Assembly: GCF_003752405.1 (NCBI RefSeq)
Contig: NZ_RKHK01000001.1
Location: forward strand, 62,001 to 126,000
Length of the DNA: 64,000 nt
Direction of reading: 5' to 3'
Origin: Bogoriella caseilytica
GTDB lineage: Bacteria > Actinomycetota > Actinomycetes > Actinomycetales > Actinomycetaceae
Shown here one piece after another: positions 35,156 through 44,803 of this stretch (position 1 is its first letter; each line of letters begins with the position of its first letter). Both the position numbers and the translations under genes were made by a program. The notes beneath the pieces are model-generated. The model ran no database searches. It worked only from the letters and a program-made list of their open reading frames with translations, and was not told the DNA's origin.

Positions 35156-35292
35156 GACTGCTCTCCTTCGGTAGGGTTCCTGATCCCAGCCTAGGAGGTT
35201 GTGGCAGCCGACGCGGTCCTGCTCGCGCGCGGTATTGCGGGCTGAGCGGCGCGTCCTACCACGTGGGCAGGAGGGCAGTGGCGACTGGTGAT

Positions 35293-35472
35293 CTAGTCTT
35301 CGTCGTCCTGCGCGCCCCCCTCGGTGCCGTCATCGGTGTCCGCGTCCTCAGTGTTCTCCGGGCCGTCGATGTCCACTGGGGACGAGTCGCTGTCATCCGC
35401 GCACCCGGCGGTCACCAGGAGCGCAGCAGCGGCCAGCGCTGTGGCGGTTCGCGTCAAGGTCGATGTGTTCAT
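35293..35472 (-). CDS. Small acidic lipoprotein
   Basis: The 59-residue product has a signal peptide (MNTSTLTRTATALAAAALLV) with a lipobox VTAGC, so it would be a lipoprotein of about 35 mature residues, nearly all Asp, Glu, Ser, Gly and Thr. No folded domain can exist beyond the anchor. Such tiny acidic lipoproteins are common orphans in Micrococcales. ATG 35472 is used because it opens the signal peptide; a longer frame to 35508 only adds polar residues. Confidence 0.6.
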   Translation of the reverse strand: MNTSTLTRTATALAAAALLVTAGCADDSDSSPVDIDGPENTEDADTDDGTEGGAQDDED

Positions 35473-35585
35473 CTTCCGAGTCTGGGGCGAGACTAGCCGC
35501 CCCGCCACTTGCCGCCGCTCCGTGCGCGCGGGAGTCGTCAGCTCGCCCTCGGGTGCTTGTGACGGCCCGGCACTGGTACCCGGTA

Positions 35586-37094
35586 CTAGTACGGCGGGTC
35601 TGCATCGGTGACAGCGGGGTGATCGCGATGACGCGAAGCTCCGGCCCGGTGCGGAGTGCGACTTCGGGGCGAGCCCGGTGCCTCGGCGACATCGTGCTCG
35701 CGCCTCGTCGGCCGGATGTGGCGCGACGGCGACTCATTGGAGGCAGGACCCGGAGGCCCGTTGATGGTGGTGACTCCCGCCGGGTCGCGCCGGTAGCGGT
35801 GACCGGTGGGCGAGGTCCAGGTGATGACACCAGTGCTGGAGTTCCGGCTGACCGAGAACTCTCCCCGGCTCTTGGCTCGGTGGTCCGCGGGGCACAACGC
35901 AGCCAGGTTCTCGGCGCTGGTGGCTCCGCCATGACTGAAGGGGGTGATGTGGTCGAGTTCGCAGTTCTCGGCGCTTACGGTGCATCCGGGCCTGGTGCAG
36001 GTGCCATCTCGGGCTCGAACGCTCCGAGCGACACCGGCCGGGGGCCGATAGGTCGACCTTCCGACGTCGAGGACGGCACCGGAGAGCGGGTCGGTCACCA
36101 GTCGGCGCCACACTCCTCCAGCGGCGATCGCCCGGGCGGTTAGCGGGTCGATCGCCCCATAGCCCTCCAGGTGAGCAACTCCCGCACGGTCGGCGCCCTC
36201 GCCCACGAGGATGTGCCAGGGCACCGTCACATTGATGCTCGCTCCGGCCGTTCCGGAGAGATGCTGACCGGATCCGAGCGCCGCAACCAGGCTGTCGGCT
36301 CGCAGCTGGTCGGAGGTCCGCGGCTCGCCGCTTCCTCGCGCACGTCGAACCGCGGACGTGAGTGCCTGGTCGATGCGTACAGCGGCGTCGGCCGGGAGGA
36401 TGGCGCTGATCCTGGCCATACCGTCGGGGAGCGCTTGCGGACGGGTGACGCGACGACCAGCTCGAGCTTGCTCATGCCGGGACACGGCGCCTTCGGGATC
36501 GGCATCGATCACCTCCCGAGCGACGTCGCGTGCAAGCTGGTTCGGCGTACGGCCAGGCGCGCTGGGAAGGACCGCGTCCTCGACGTGGATCGCGACCGGG
36601 AGGGCCATTCCACGGAGCCCGTCGGCCATGACGGTGGCTTTCCGCCAGCAGATCCGGCCCTCTTCGAGAGCCTCTGCGGTTGCCTGCAATGGGCCCTGCA
36701 TCGAGAGGCCCGTGGCGATCAGGTGTGCGGCGGCGCGGCGTGTCCACCCGAGCCTCATGGCCAGGTCTCGCGATGCGCGCGGTTCCAACGTCTTGCGCGC
36801 CCGCGAGTCAGGAGAGATCGATCGCTGACGGTCCTCTCCTTCGAGTTCGCCCGGGCCATAATGGTCCTGCAGATGGCGCTCGACCCGCGCCGCCGCCTCC
36901 GCCTGGCGAGCCTGAGCCCATGAGGCGACGCGCCCCCAGGCGGCGACGGCTTCCACGGAGTCGAACCCGTCGAGATCTTCGACATCCACGCCAGCCATGA
37001 GCAACGCAAGAGCTGAGCCGCTCAGGTGCGAGGCGCGCTCGAGCAACTCGTCACTGCGCCCCGCTTGGAGGCGAAGGGTCTTCTCGGATGCCAT
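35586..37094 (-). CDS. DUF222 / HNH endonuclease domain protein (13E12-like)
   Basis: The 502-residue protein has a long helical DUF222 region (about 15-330) and a C-terminal HNH nuclease: CTRPGCTVSAENCELDHITPF, then HGGATSAENLAALCPADHRAKS, giving the zinc cysteines and the H-N-H residues. The last 60 residues are Arg/Pro-rich and disordered. These proteins are the actinobacterial 13E12 repeat family, often multicopy; several Mycobacterium tuberculosis members are reported to be LexA-regulated. ATG 37094 lies three bases from an SOS-like box; an in-frame ATG at 37109 would fall inside it. Confidence 0.88.
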   Translation of the reverse strand: MASEKTLRLQAGRSDELLERASHLSGSALALLMAGVDVEDLDGFDSVEAVAAWGRVASWAQARQAEAAARVERHLQDHYGPGELEGEDRQRSISPDSRARKTLEPRASRDLAMRLGWTRRAAAHLIATGLSMQGPLQATAEALEEGRICWRKATVMADGLRGMALPVAIHVEDAVLPSAPGRTPNQLARDVAREVIDADPEGAVSRHEQARAGRRVTRPQALPDGMARISAILPADAAVRIDQALTSAVRRARGSGEPRTSDQLRADSLVAALGSGQHLSGTAGASINVTVPWHILVGEGADRAGVAHLEGYGAIDPLTARAIAAGGVWRRLVTDPLSGAVLDVGRSTYRPPAGVARSVRARDGTCTRPGCTVSAENCELDHITPFSHGGATSAENLAALCPADHRAKSRGEFSVSRNSSTGVITWTSPTGHRYRRDPAGVTTINGPPGPASNESPSRHIRPTRREHDVAEAPGSPRSRTPHRAGASRHRDHPAVTDADPPY

Positions 37095-37097
37095 GTA

Positions 37098-37113
37098 TCG
37101 AACGTACATTCGA
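37098..37113. promoter_or_regulatory. SOS-like box at the DUF222-HNH gene start
   Basis: TCGAACGTACATTCGA matches TCGAAC-N4-GTTCGA except for A in place of the first G of GTTC, and keeps symmetric TCGAA/TTCGA ends. It lies directly before the HNH gene start at 37094. Confidence 0.6.
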
Positions 37114-37163
37114 CCACTGACATCGCCGCACCCCTTGGTGGCCGACCGGAGTCTCCGCTCTGC

Positions 37164-38126
37164 CTACGGACCGAGGGTCGACGGGTCAACGAGCCTCGGA
37201 GTGAACTCACGGACCTCGAAGGCCGGGGAGGCGCTCACCGTGACGGCGCTGCCTGCAATCGGTTGCCAACCCCCCGTACCCGGGCCACGGAACTGGCCGA
37301 CCCATCGCGTCAGAAGCGATATTCCGGTCTCGTCGACGGCCTGGGTGTACGTATGGGAAAACGTGTGATCCGGGTACGGCATCCCCGGGTCTGCGGTGGC
37401 GTACACGGCAGCCTCCCCCAGTGCCTCGGCAACCGGGTCGTGAAAGTTCCACACATACTCGACGGGCCAAACCTCAACTTCGACCTGCTGCCCGAGCAGA
37501 GTGGGCGTAAAGCGTTGCGCCTCCGCCCTGGAATAGGCGATCGTCTCGACGTTCACCGCCACCCACCGTTCCGAGGCATCGTCCATCGGCGGCTGGATCA
37601 CCAGCTCGCCCGCAGAAATCGGCAACCGCGCGAGATCCTCGGCCGTGACCACCACGGGCGCCGGCTCACTCGATTCGTCATCCTCGTCGACGGGCTCCTC
37701 GAGCTCAGGGGCAACAGGGGGGACGCATTCGATCCAGATCGCCTCGCCCGAGCCATCCAGTTCACCGCAATCCGCAAGTACGGCACCCAGGGGATTGTCT
37801 GCCATGTACAGCGGATCGCTCTCCCACCAATGCACGACGTTCTCGACAGCGGGGCCCTGGACGAGGAAGGTGTCGCCGGGCGGAGTGGACACAGAAGCAA
37901 TCGGAGGCTCTAGGGCGGCCGAGTCACCGACGTTAGCGATTCGTCTCTCCGCTTCTACGGCAACATGGCCATCCCCATAAGACGACGTGAATCGATCGGA
38001 ACTCTCCGGGTCAGCACCCGCTGAAGCAGCCAGCACGACATTAACAGTACTCGCGATAACTGCAATACTGGGGCCCATAAAGTAGCGGCGAGGGGACTCA
38101 CTCCTCGGGTTCGCTCGACGCAACAT
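37164..38126 (-). CDS. Exported PKD-like protein of unknown function
   Basis: The 320-residue protein has an N-terminal signal-like segment (hydrophobic core about 18-36 after PRRYFMG, cut near ASAGA) and an acidic linker around residue 140. The C-terminal half has VWNFHDPVAEA and HTFSHTYTQAVDETG, the strand pattern of PKD-like folds. Proteins of this type sit beside DUF6318 lipoproteins in Micrococcales. ATG 38126 has GAGGGGG nine bases upstream and overlaps the upstream gene by 29 bases; ATG 38078 is a weaker alternative. Base composition is locally less GC-rich than the surroundings. Confidence 0.65.
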   Translation of the reverse strand: MLRRANPRSESPRRYFMGPSIAVIASTVNVVLAASAGADPESSDRFTSSYGDGHVAVEAERRIANVGDSAALEPPIASVSTPPGDTFLVQGPAVENVVHWWESDPLYMADNPLGAVLADCGELDGSGEAIWIECVPPVAPELEEPVDEDDESSEPAPVVVTAEDLARLPISAGELVIQPPMDDASERWVAVNVETIAYSRAEAQRFTPTLLGQQVEVEVWPVEYVWNFHDPVAEALGEAAVYATADPGMPYPDHTFSHTYTQAVDETGISLLTRWVGQFRGPGTGGWQPIAGSAVTVSASPAFEVREFTPRLVDPSTLGP

Positions 38127-38781
38127 TCGCGCTCACCCCCTCGATAATCCAGTGGCCACCTCCGCCTGGGTGTCGCATGAGAACATCGACGACCACGTCG
38201 CCTCCATCAAAATTTTCGATTACTTCACCATCCGAGTCCCGATGGACTCCCGGAAGCTCCGTAAGGTATACGCGGACTAAATGGGAAGGATTCTCAGAAT
38301 CCGGCGGAAAGACTTCAGAGCGTGTCACTTCCACGTCGCCCCCATCGTGGAACTCTCCGACATCGCGCATGCGCTGCACCTCCTCGGATACAGAAGCACA
38401 TGACTCGCAATCTGGAGCAGAGAGTTCTTCGTAAGCCCCAATGTCGCCCCCCGCATGGATGTACGCATGAAGCTCAACGAAGTACTCCGCCGCGTTCTGT
38501 GCGCCTTCATCGTCGTCGCGATGAATGTCCGGCACCTCCGGCGGATCCATGTCTGGCGGTCCGGAGGCGGTCTCGTCAGCGCTGGGTTCGGCCTCGTTCT
38601 GGGAGTCCGCATCCGTGGCTTCAGCCGGAGATGCCGGCTCGGCGGGCTCCGTGCCGGAGCACCCAGCGGCCAGCACGGCCAGCGCGCCTAGTGACACCCC
38701 TGCACGCCACCAGACACGCCGCCTGCGGGCGCGGCGCCCATCCTCCGCTGCCTGCCCGCGAACGTATACATGTCGTCGCAT
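38098..38781 (-). CDS. DUF6318 family lipoprotein
   Basis: The 227-residue protein has a basic N terminus, a hydrophobic signal core and a lipobox LAAGC near residue 42, then a Glu/Ala/Ser-rich linker. The folded part (about 90-220) has AAEYFVELHAYIHAGGDIGAYEELSAPDCESCASV, the DUF6318 signature with a CxxC pair. The fold is thought to resemble NTF2-like ligand-binding domains. It overlaps the next exported gene, so both are likely one cell-surface unit. Function is unknown. Confidence 0.8.
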   Translation of the reverse strand: MRRHVYVRGQAAEDGRRARRRRVWWRAGVSLGALAVLAAGCSGTEPAEPASPAEATDADSQNEAEPSADETASGPPDMDPPEVPDIHRDDDEGAQNAAEYFVELHAYIHAGGDIGAYEELSAPDCESCASVSEEVQRMRDVGEFHDGGDVEVTRSEVFPPDSENPSHLVRVYLTELPGVHRDSDGEVIENFDGGDVVVDVLMRHPGGGGHWIIEGVSANVASSEPEE

Positions 38782-38951
38782 CTGCCCCTCCCCCGGACGC
38801 GATCATCTCTGACCGAGAAGATAGCGGGGTCATGACGCTCACGCCAAGGGCCCTACCTGGGTCTGGGGAAAAGCCGACTGAGAGGAGGCGCGAGTGGGTG
38901 TCCTGTTCTCTTGCGTCCCCGGAATGCACACAGAAGTTCTCCGGCCTCGGT

Positions 38952-39962
38952 TCAGAACCCGAGCCTGCCCAACTGCTTGGGGTCGCGCTGCCAGTCCTTG
39001 GCCACACGCACGTGGAGATCCAGGTACACCCGGCGTCCCAGCAGAGCCTCGATGCCCTTCCGGGACTGAGTGCCCACCTCGCGGAGCCGTGAGCCGCCCT
39101 TTCCGATGATGATCGCCTTCTGCGAATCCCGCTCCACGTACACGTTCACATGCACGTTGAGCAGCGGCTGCCGCTGCGCGTGCTTGTCCGCCGCAGTCGG
39201 CTCGCGTTCGATCATCTCTTCGACCACCACGGCCAGAGAGTGCGGCAACTCGTCCCGCACGCCCTCCAGGGCCGCTTCACGGATCAGTTCGGCGATCATC
39301 ACCTGCTCGGGCTCGTCGGTGAGCTCCCCTTCGGGATAGAGGGGCGGCCCTTCGGGCAGATGCCCGAGCACCACCTCGGTCAGCACATCGATCTGCTCGC
39401 CGCGCACCGCCGAGACGGGAACGATATCGGCGATCGTGAGCCCTTCCATGCGGTCGATGTCCATCAGGTGCTCCATGAGCCGCTCTTTGCTCACCGCGTC
39501 GGCCTTGGTCGCCGCCACCACGATCGGCGCACGCAGATGCGAGATCTCGCGGGCGATGTGCCGATCCCCCGGGCCCACCTTCTGGTCGGCCGGCAAGCAG
39601 AAGACCACGACGTCGACGTCGGAGAGCGTCTCGCGCACCAGGTCATTGAGGCGCTGGCCCAGGAGCGTGCGTGGCCGGTGCAGACCGGGAGTGTCGACCA
39701 GCACGATCTGGCCGTCCTCGCGGTGCACGATGCCGCGAATGGCGCGCCTGGTGGTCTGAGGCCGCCCAGAGGTGATGGCCACCTTCTCCCCCACCAGGGC
39801 GTTGGTGAGCGTGGACTTCCCCGCGTTCGGCCGCCCGACCACACACGCGAAACCAGAACGGAAGCCTTCCGCCCAGCCTCCAGATGGCAACAGCCCGCCC
39901 GCCAGTGCGTTGGCGTCCTCGGGGAGATCTTCGCCGGAGCCGCCCTCGCCAGGAAACCTCAT
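38952..39962 (-). CDS. era: GTPase Era
   Basis: The 336-residue GTPase binds the 3' end of 16S rRNA in small-subunit maturation. G motifs: GRPNAGKST (G1), TTRRAIRG (G2), DTPGLHRP (G3), ATKADAV (G4) and SAVRG (G5). The KH domain with [37 protein letters not shown] is complete. ATG 39962 overlaps the ybeY stop (ATGA). An extension of about 35 residues before the GTPase domain is typical of actinobacterial Era. It is last in the hrcA-to-era cluster. Confidence 0.96.
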   Translation of the reverse strand: MRFPGEGGSGEDLPEDANALAGGLLPSGGWAEGFRSGFACVVGRPNAGKSTLTNALVGEKVAITSGRPQTTRRAIRGIVHREDGQIVLVDTPGLHRPRTLLGQRLNDLVRETLSDVDVVVFCLPADQKVGPGDRHIAREISHLRAPIVVAATKADAVSKERLMEHLMDIDRMEGLTIADIVPVSAVRGEQIDVLTEVVLGHLPEGPPLYPEGELTDEPEQVMIAELIREAALEGVRDELPHSLAVVVEEMIEREPTAADKHAQRQPLLNVHVNVYVERDSQKAIIIGKGGSRLREVGTQSRKGIEALLGRRVYLDLHVRVAKDWQRDPKQLGRLGF

Positions 39963-40408
39963 CGCTGCGCCAAGAAGGTGAGCAGGAGCTTGCGCTGCAG
40001 CGCGAACATTTCCTTCTCCTCCTCGGGTTCGGCGTGGTCGTACCCGAGGAGGTGGAGGATCCCGTGCACGGTCAACAACAGCATCTCTTCCTCGGCGGAG
40101 TGACCCGCCTCCTTGGCCTGAGTGGCTGCGACCTCGGGGCACAACACGATGTCACCCAAGGTGCCCTCCGGGAGCGGCTCACCTGAGCGTCCGGGGCGCA
40201 TCTCGTCCATCGGGAAGGACAGGACATCGGTGGGACCGGGCTCATCCATCCATCGCACGTGCAGCTCGGTCATCACCTCGGTGGTGACGAACAGGACCGA
40301 GAGTTCGGCCTGCGGATGGATTCGCATCTCCTCGAGCACATAGCGCGCTAAGGCCGCGAACTCCTCCTCGACGACCTCGTAACCGGACTCGTTCGCCACC
40401 TCGATCAT
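39959..40408 (-). CDS. ybeY: rRNA maturation endoribonuclease YbeY
   Basis: The 149-residue zinc-dependent ribonuclease acts in 16S rRNA 3' end processing and ribosome quality control. The metal site is [11 protein letters not shown] near residue 115-125; [10 protein letters not shown] is also a family hallmark. It overlaps phoH upstream and era downstream by four bases each, the widely conserved ybeZ-ybeY-era order. Confidence 0.96.
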   Translation of the reverse strand: MIEVANESGYEVVEEEFAALARYVLEEMRIHPQAELSVLFVTTEVMTELHVRWMDEPGPTDVLSFPMDEMRPGRSGEPLPEGTLGDIVLCPEVAATQAKEAGHSAEEEMLLLTVHGILHLLGYDHAEPEEEKEMFALQRKLLLTFLAQR

Positions 40409-41568
40409 CGTGCGCCCCTTCCATCGCGCCCGCGCGAACGCTCAGGGCGGCCGCGCCCGCCCGGACCAGCGCCACCACCGCCTCGATTCCCGGAGGCCGT
40501 TCCGCCCGGCCCGGCGCCGATGGCGTCCCACCGCTCGTAGGCGTCGATGATGTCTCCGACCAGCTTGTGGCGCACCACGTCCGCGCTGCTCAGACGGCAG
40601 AAGGTCACGTCTTCCACGCCGTCGAGGATCTCCTGGACCACCCTTAGGCCCGAGCGCTGTCCGCTGGGCAGGTCGACCTGGGTGACATCACCTGTGACCA
40701 CGACCTTGGAGTCGAATCCCAAGCGGGTGAGGAACATCTTCATCTGCTCCGGCGAGGTGTTCTGTGCCTCGTCAAGAATGATGAAGGAACTGTTGAGCGT
40801 GCGGCCGCGCATGTAGGCCAGCGGCGCCACCTCGATGGTGCCCGCGGCCATGAGCTTGGGAATCGTCTCCGGTTCGAGCATGTCGTGCAGTGCGTCGTAC
40901 AGCGGCCGCAGGTATGGATCGATCTTGTCGGTGAGGGTGCCCGGAAGATAGCCCAATCGCTCGCCAGCCTCGACGGCCGGTCGGGTGAGGATCAACCGGG
41001 TGACCTGCCCGGCCTGCAACGCCGAGACCGCCTTGGCCATCGCCAGATAGGTCTTTCCGGTGCCCGCCGGGCCGATGCCGAAGGTGATGGTCGACTCGTC
41101 GATCGCATCGACGTAGCTCTTCTGGCCCACGGTCTTGGGCCGGATCGTCTTTCCCCGAGAGGACACGATGTCGGTGGTGAACACCTCCGCCGGTCGTGTG
41201 GCGCCGTGTTTGCGCGCGTCGCGCAGCATCGAGACCGCGCGATCCACGGCATCGCCGCTGAGCGGCTGGCCGGCGCTCGCGACGGTCACGAGCTCCTCCA
41301 CGAGCCGCTGGGCCAGCCCCACATCTCCCGGCGGGCCCGTCAGCGCCACAGTGTTGCCGCGCACGTGCACATCAACGCCGGGGAAGCCACGTTCGACGGC
41401 GCGAAGCGCCTCGTCCCGCTGCCCCAACAACACCACCATCGGCACGGACTCGGGCACCGTGACCAGCTCATGGACGTGACCGGCGGGCAGATCGCGGCCC
41501 GAGGCGGGCTGGGGGTCCCCCGGATTGCTGTGCGCGGCGGAACCGGCGGCGTCGAAAGGCTGTGTCAT
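40405..41568 (-). CDS. phoH: PhoH-like ATPase (YbeZ)
   Basis: The 387-residue ATPase has an N-terminal KH-like region and a helicase-type core: Walker [14 protein letters not shown], Walker [10 protein letters not shown], and the conserved [11 protein letters not shown]. The C terminus is a Gly/Arg-rich tail (from about 355), probably disordered and RNA-binding. Its partner in other bacteria is YbeY, encoded next with a four-base overlap. It starts 12 bases after the rsmE stop. Confidence 0.95.
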   Translation of the reverse strand: MTQPFDAAGSAAHSNPGDPQPASGRDLPAGHVHELVTVPESVPMVVLLGQRDEALRAVERGFPGVDVHVRGNTVALTGPPGDVGLAQRLVEELVTVASAGQPLSGDAVDRAVSMLRDARKHGATRPAEVFTTDIVSSRGKTIRPKTVGQKSYVDAIDESTITFGIGPAGTGKTYLAMAKAVSALQAGQVTRLILTRPAVEAGERLGYLPGTLTDKIDPYLRPLYDALHDMLEPETIPKLMAAGTIEVAPLAYMRGRTLNSSFIILDEAQNTSPEQMKMFLTRLGFDSKVVVTGDVTQVDLPSGQRSGLRVVQEILDGVEDVTFCRLSSADVVRHKLVGDIIDAYERWDAIGAGPGGTASGNRGGGGAGPGGRGRPERSRGRDGRGAR

Positions 41569-41580
41569 AGGGGTCTCACA

Positions 41581-42444
41581 TTACTGCGCGGGACTGCTGG
41601 GGCCGGAGGACATGTCGTGTTCCACACTCCCGGTGTGGTCCCAGCGCCCCAACCGCGCGGCGAGCACCGCCAAGGCTGCCGGACCAGCCGTGGAGGAACG
41701 CATGACATGCGGGCCGGCGCGCACCACTCGCGCACCCGCCGCAGCGAGCTCAGTCAGCTCGTCCACGGCAATGCCACCCTCAGGCCCCACCACTACGGCG
41801 AGGCGCACCCCGGGGGCGTTCCCACCGTCCGGGGTCAGCACCTCATCCAGCAGGGAGACCTCGGCGGACTCGTGCAGGACCAGCACCGCCCCTCCGGCGC
41901 CAACAAGGTCGCGCGTGAATCCGGCCAGGCCGCGGGTCTGCACGAAGGGCAGCACCTCGGGCACGAAGGCACGGCGAGACTGCTTGGCGGCCGCACGCAC
42001 CAGAGCCTCCCAACGCCGCATTCCCTTACCAGCCTTGCCACCATCTCCCTGAGCACTTCCACCCTTGCCACCGGACCACACCGAGACAGAGCGCGCGGCC
42101 TGCCACGGCAACACGGCGTCGACGCCGAGCTCGGTCGCCGACTCGATGGCCTGCTCATCGCGACCGCCCTTAGCGAGCGCCTGCACCAACACGAGCTGGG
42201 GTGAGGGCGCGGCCTCGTGATCCACCGCGAGTACGGAGACCACGAGCTCGTCCTTGCTGGCGGCGGTGACGCTCGCGGTGACTCGCACACCGCCACCGTC
42301 GACGAGATCGATCTCCTCACCGGCGCGCAGCCGGCGCACGGTGGCCGCGTGGCGGGCCTCCTCCCCGGTGAGCCGCAGAGCCGCCCCCACCGTGGCCCCG
42401 GCCAGGAGGTCAGGATCGGCGTGGAAGGCGGCGCGGGTGGTCAT
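41581..42444 (-). CDS. rsmE: 16S rRNA (uracil-1498-N3)-methyltransferase RsmE
   Basis: The 287-residue SPOUT methyltransferase methylates U1498 of 16S rRNA. The N-terminal PUA-like domain contains GEEARHAATVRRLRAGEEI and the SPOUT knot is seen in VVVGPEGGIAVDEL and PHVMRSSTAGPAALAVL. An inserted Gly-rich loop (SGGKGGSAQGDGGKAGKG, about 125-142) separates the halves, as in other actinobacteria. It overlaps dnaJ upstream by four bases. Confidence 0.94.
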   Translation of the reverse strand: MTTRAAFHADPDLLAGATVGAALRLTGEEARHAATVRRLRAGEEIDLVDGGGVRVTASVTAASKDELVVSVLAVDHEAAPSPQLVLVQALAKGGRDEQAIESATELGVDAVLPWQAARSVSVWSGGKGGSAQGDGGKAGKGMRRWEALVRAAAKQSRRAFVPEVLPFVQTRGLAGFTRDLVGAGGAVLVLHESAEVSLLDEVLTPDGGNAPGVRLAVVVGPEGGIAVDELTELAAAGARVVRAGPHVMRSSTAGPAALAVLAARLGRWDHTGSVEHDMSSGPSSPAQ

Positions 42445-43571
42445 CGGCCAGTGAGCTTCTCGTAGAGCTTGGAGAACATGCCCGAGCCCGAGGCTGCGAG
42501 GCGCGGCTCCGGCCGTGCTTCGCCACGTTCCTCGGCAAGGTCCATCAGGAGCTGACGCTGGCGCTCATCGAGCTTGATGGGCACCTGCACGTTGATGTGC
42601 ACGTGCAGGTCACCACGGCCGTGGCGCTGCAGGCGCCCCACGCCCAGACCGGGGAGCCGGATCACGTGGTCGGGCTGAGTACCGGGCGCGATGTCCACCT
42701 CCTGCGGGCCGTCCAGCGTTTCCAGCGTGGCCACGGTGCCCAGCGCGGCCGCCGTCATCGGGACCGGGAGGGTGCAGTGCAGGTCGTCGCCGCGGCGCAC
42801 GAACACCGAGTGCGACCGCTCGCGGATCTCGATGTACAGGTCTCCGGCGGGGCCGCCGCCGATACCGACCTCCCCGCGGCCGGACATGCGGATCCGCGTT
42901 CCGGTCTCCACCCCAGCGGGGATGTCGACCGTGAGCGACTGGCGGGTGCGCACGCGGCCCTCTCCGGCACAGTCCGGGCAGGGATCGGGGATGACGGTGC
43001 CCACCCCGCCGCAGGCAGTGCACGCGGTGGTGGCCATGACCTGGCCGAGGAAGGACCGGGTCATCCGCTGTACCGAGCCACGCCCCTGGCACACCTCGCA
43101 GGTGCGCGGGGACGTGCCCGGACGGCAGCAACTGCCGTTGCAGGTGGAGCAGACCACGGCCGTCTCGAGCTGCAGATCCTTCGTGGTGCCGAAGACGACG
43201 TCGCGCAGTTCGAGGTCCACGCGCATGAGCGAGTCCTGGCCGCGCCGCGCGCGCGAGGCCGGGCCACGCTGACCGCCGCCGGCCCCGCCGAAGAAGGTCT
43301 CGAAGATGTCGCTGAAGCTGCCGAAGCCCTGAGCGCCCGGGAACCCGGAGCCCGCTCCGCCGAGCGCCTCTTCGCCACCCATGTCGTACATGCGCCGCTT
43401 CTCGGGGTCGGCGAGTACCTCGTAGGCGCGGCCGAGATCCTTGAACTTCTCGGCGCCTTCCTCACCGGCGACGTCCGGGTGATAACGGCGGGCCATCTTG
43501 CGATAGGCCTTCTTGATGTCCTCGGCGCTCGCATCGCGCGATACGCCCAGGATCTCGTAGTAGTCGGTCAC
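42441..43571 (-). CDS. dnaJ: Chaperone DnaJ (actinobacterial DnaJ2)
   Basis: The 376-residue co-chaperone stimulates DnaK. A J domain (1-65) with YHPDVAG, a Gly-rich region and a four-repeat zinc finger (CSTCNGSC, CEVCQGRG, CTACGGVG, CPDCAGEG, about 140-210) are followed by two substrate-binding beta domains. The first zinc repeat ends in Cys-Cys instead of the usual Gly-Cys, a minor variant. It follows hrcA, the arrangement of the HrcA/CIRCE-controlled second DnaJ of actinobacteria. Confidence 0.96.
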   Translation of the reverse strand: MTDYYEILGVSRDASAEDIKKAYRKMARRYHPDVAGEEGAEKFKDLGRAYEVLADPEKRRMYDMGGEEALGGAGSGFPGAQGFGSFSDIFETFFGGAGGGQRGPASRARRGQDSLMRVDLELRDVVFGTTKDLQLETAVVCSTCNGSCCRPGTSPRTCEVCQGRGSVQRMTRSFLGQVMATTACTACGGVGTVIPDPCPDCAGEGRVRTRQSLTVDIPAGVETGTRIRMSGRGEVGIGGGPAGDLYIEIRERSHSVFVRRGDDLHCTLPVPMTAAALGTVATLETLDGPQEVDIAPGTQPDHVIRLPGLGVGRLQRHGRGDLHVHINVQVPIKLDERQRQLLMDLAEERGEARPEPRLAASGSGMFSKLYEKLTGR

Positions 43572-43647
43572 CTGGTCTTCTCTCGACTGGGATGGGGTAC
43601 AGGGTCAGGTGGTCATGCCGCAGCGAACCGCCAGCTATGCGTGGCCG

Positions 43648-44667
43648 TCAGCCGGCAAGGATGCGGGAGAGGTAGCGAGCCACAGCGCGCACCGACGCCA
43701 TGGTGCCGGGATAGTCCATGCGGGTCGGGCCCAGCACACCGAGCCGACCCACTCCCTCCGTGGCACTGCCTCCACCGTAGAGGCTGGTGATGATCGACGT
43801 CTCCATGAGTGCCTCGTCGCGGTTCTCCGAACCGATGCGCACGGTCAGTGCATCCTCGGCCATCTCGGAGAAGAGCTTCAGCAGCACCACCTGCTCCTCC
43901 AGGGCTTGCAGCACCGGGGAGATCGTGCGAGTGAAGTCGACGTCGGCGCGGGCCAGGTTGGCGGTGCCCGCCATGACGATGCGCTCCTCCGGCTCCGACT
44001 CGAGGGATTGCTTGAGCTGGGCGGCGACGCGCTCCACCAACGGCCGCTGGGCCACGGAGAACTGCTGGGGTAAATCGTCGAGCTCGGCCGTGATGTCCTC
44101 CAGTCGGCGCCCGGCAGCAATCACATTGAGGTGGGCCCGGAGCTCGGCGATGACCTGGGCCTGCAGATCCTCGGGGACCTCAACGGTGTGTTGCTCCACA
44201 CGCCCGGTGTCAGTGATGACCACCACGAGCAGCCGCCGCTCTGCGACCGGCACCAGCTCGAGGTGGCGCAGGGAGGTACGGCGCATCGAGGGGTACTGCA
44301 CCACCGCCACCTGCTGCGTGAGCTGGGCAAGCAGGCGCACCGTGCGATCGACCACGTCATCCACGCTCGCAGCGTCATCGAGCAGCAGCTGAATCGCTCG
44401 CCGCTCTGCCGGAGACAGCGGCTTGACCGTGTCGATCTGATCGACGAACACCCGGTAACCCTTGTCGGTCGGAATGCGACCGGCAGAGGTATGCGGCTGA
44501 GCGATCAGTCCGGAGTCCTCCAAGGCGGCCATGTCGTTGCGAATGGTGGCCGGGGAGACCTCGAGGTGGTGGCGCTCCACCAGCGCCCTGGAGCCCACCG
44601 GCTCCCGGGTGTGCACGTAGTCGCGGACGATCGCCTGGAGCACGTTGATCCTGCGCTCTTCACTCAT
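43648..44667 (-). CDS. hrcA: Heat-inducible transcription repressor HrcA
   Basis: The 339-residue repressor binds CIRCE operators and is inactivated at high temperature through GroEL. The N-terminal winged helix includes [21 protein letters not shown] and [14 protein letters not shown]; the dimerisation and inserted domains follow with normal length. ATG 44667 has GAGGAGAC four bases upstream and is preferred to 44685. A CIRCE element 50 bases upstream points to autoregulation of the hrcA-dnaJ operon. Confidence 0.96.
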   Translation of the reverse strand: MSEERRINVLQAIVRDYVHTREPVGSRALVERHHLEVSPATIRNDMAALEDSGLIAQPHTSAGRIPTDKGYRVFVDQIDTVKPLSPAERRAIQLLLDDAASVDDVVDRTVRLLAQLTQQVAVVQYPSMRRTSLRHLELVPVAERRLLVVVITDTGRVEQHTVEVPEDLQAQVIAELRAHLNVIAAGRRLEDITAELDDLPQQFSVAQRPLVERVAAQLKQSLESEPEERIVMAGTANLARADVDFTRTISPVLQALEEQVVLLKLFSEMAEDALTVRIGSENRDEALMETSIITSLYGGGSATEGVGRLGVLGPTRMDYPGTMASVRAVARYLSRILAG

Positions 44668-44716
44668 GACGGTCTCCTCTCCCACGTTTCGTGCTCGCCA
44701 TCCCGTGCGTGCCCTT

Positions 44717-44743
44717 TCAGCACTCGGATGATCCGAGTGCTAA
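44717..44743. promoter_or_regulatory. CIRCE operator of the hrcA operon
   Basis: Left arm TCAGCACTC (44717-44725), nine-base spacer and right arm GAGTGCTAA (44735-44743) match the CIRCE consensus TTAGCACTC-N9-GAGTGCTAA at 17 of 18 arm positions. It also lies 60 bases from the divergent DUF3097 start. Confidence 0.95.
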
Positions 44744-44803
44744 TCCTACGCGCCCCGGCGGGTGCGCGCCGGAACAGCCCGCAGTGCTTCCTAGAGTGCC
44801 CTC

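Noticed and set aside
35570-35600. GTAC-rich palindromic patch (GTACTAGTAC) between the lipoprotein and HNH genes
   Set aside because: It is short and overlaps the HNH stop codon; chance occurrence cannot be excluded.
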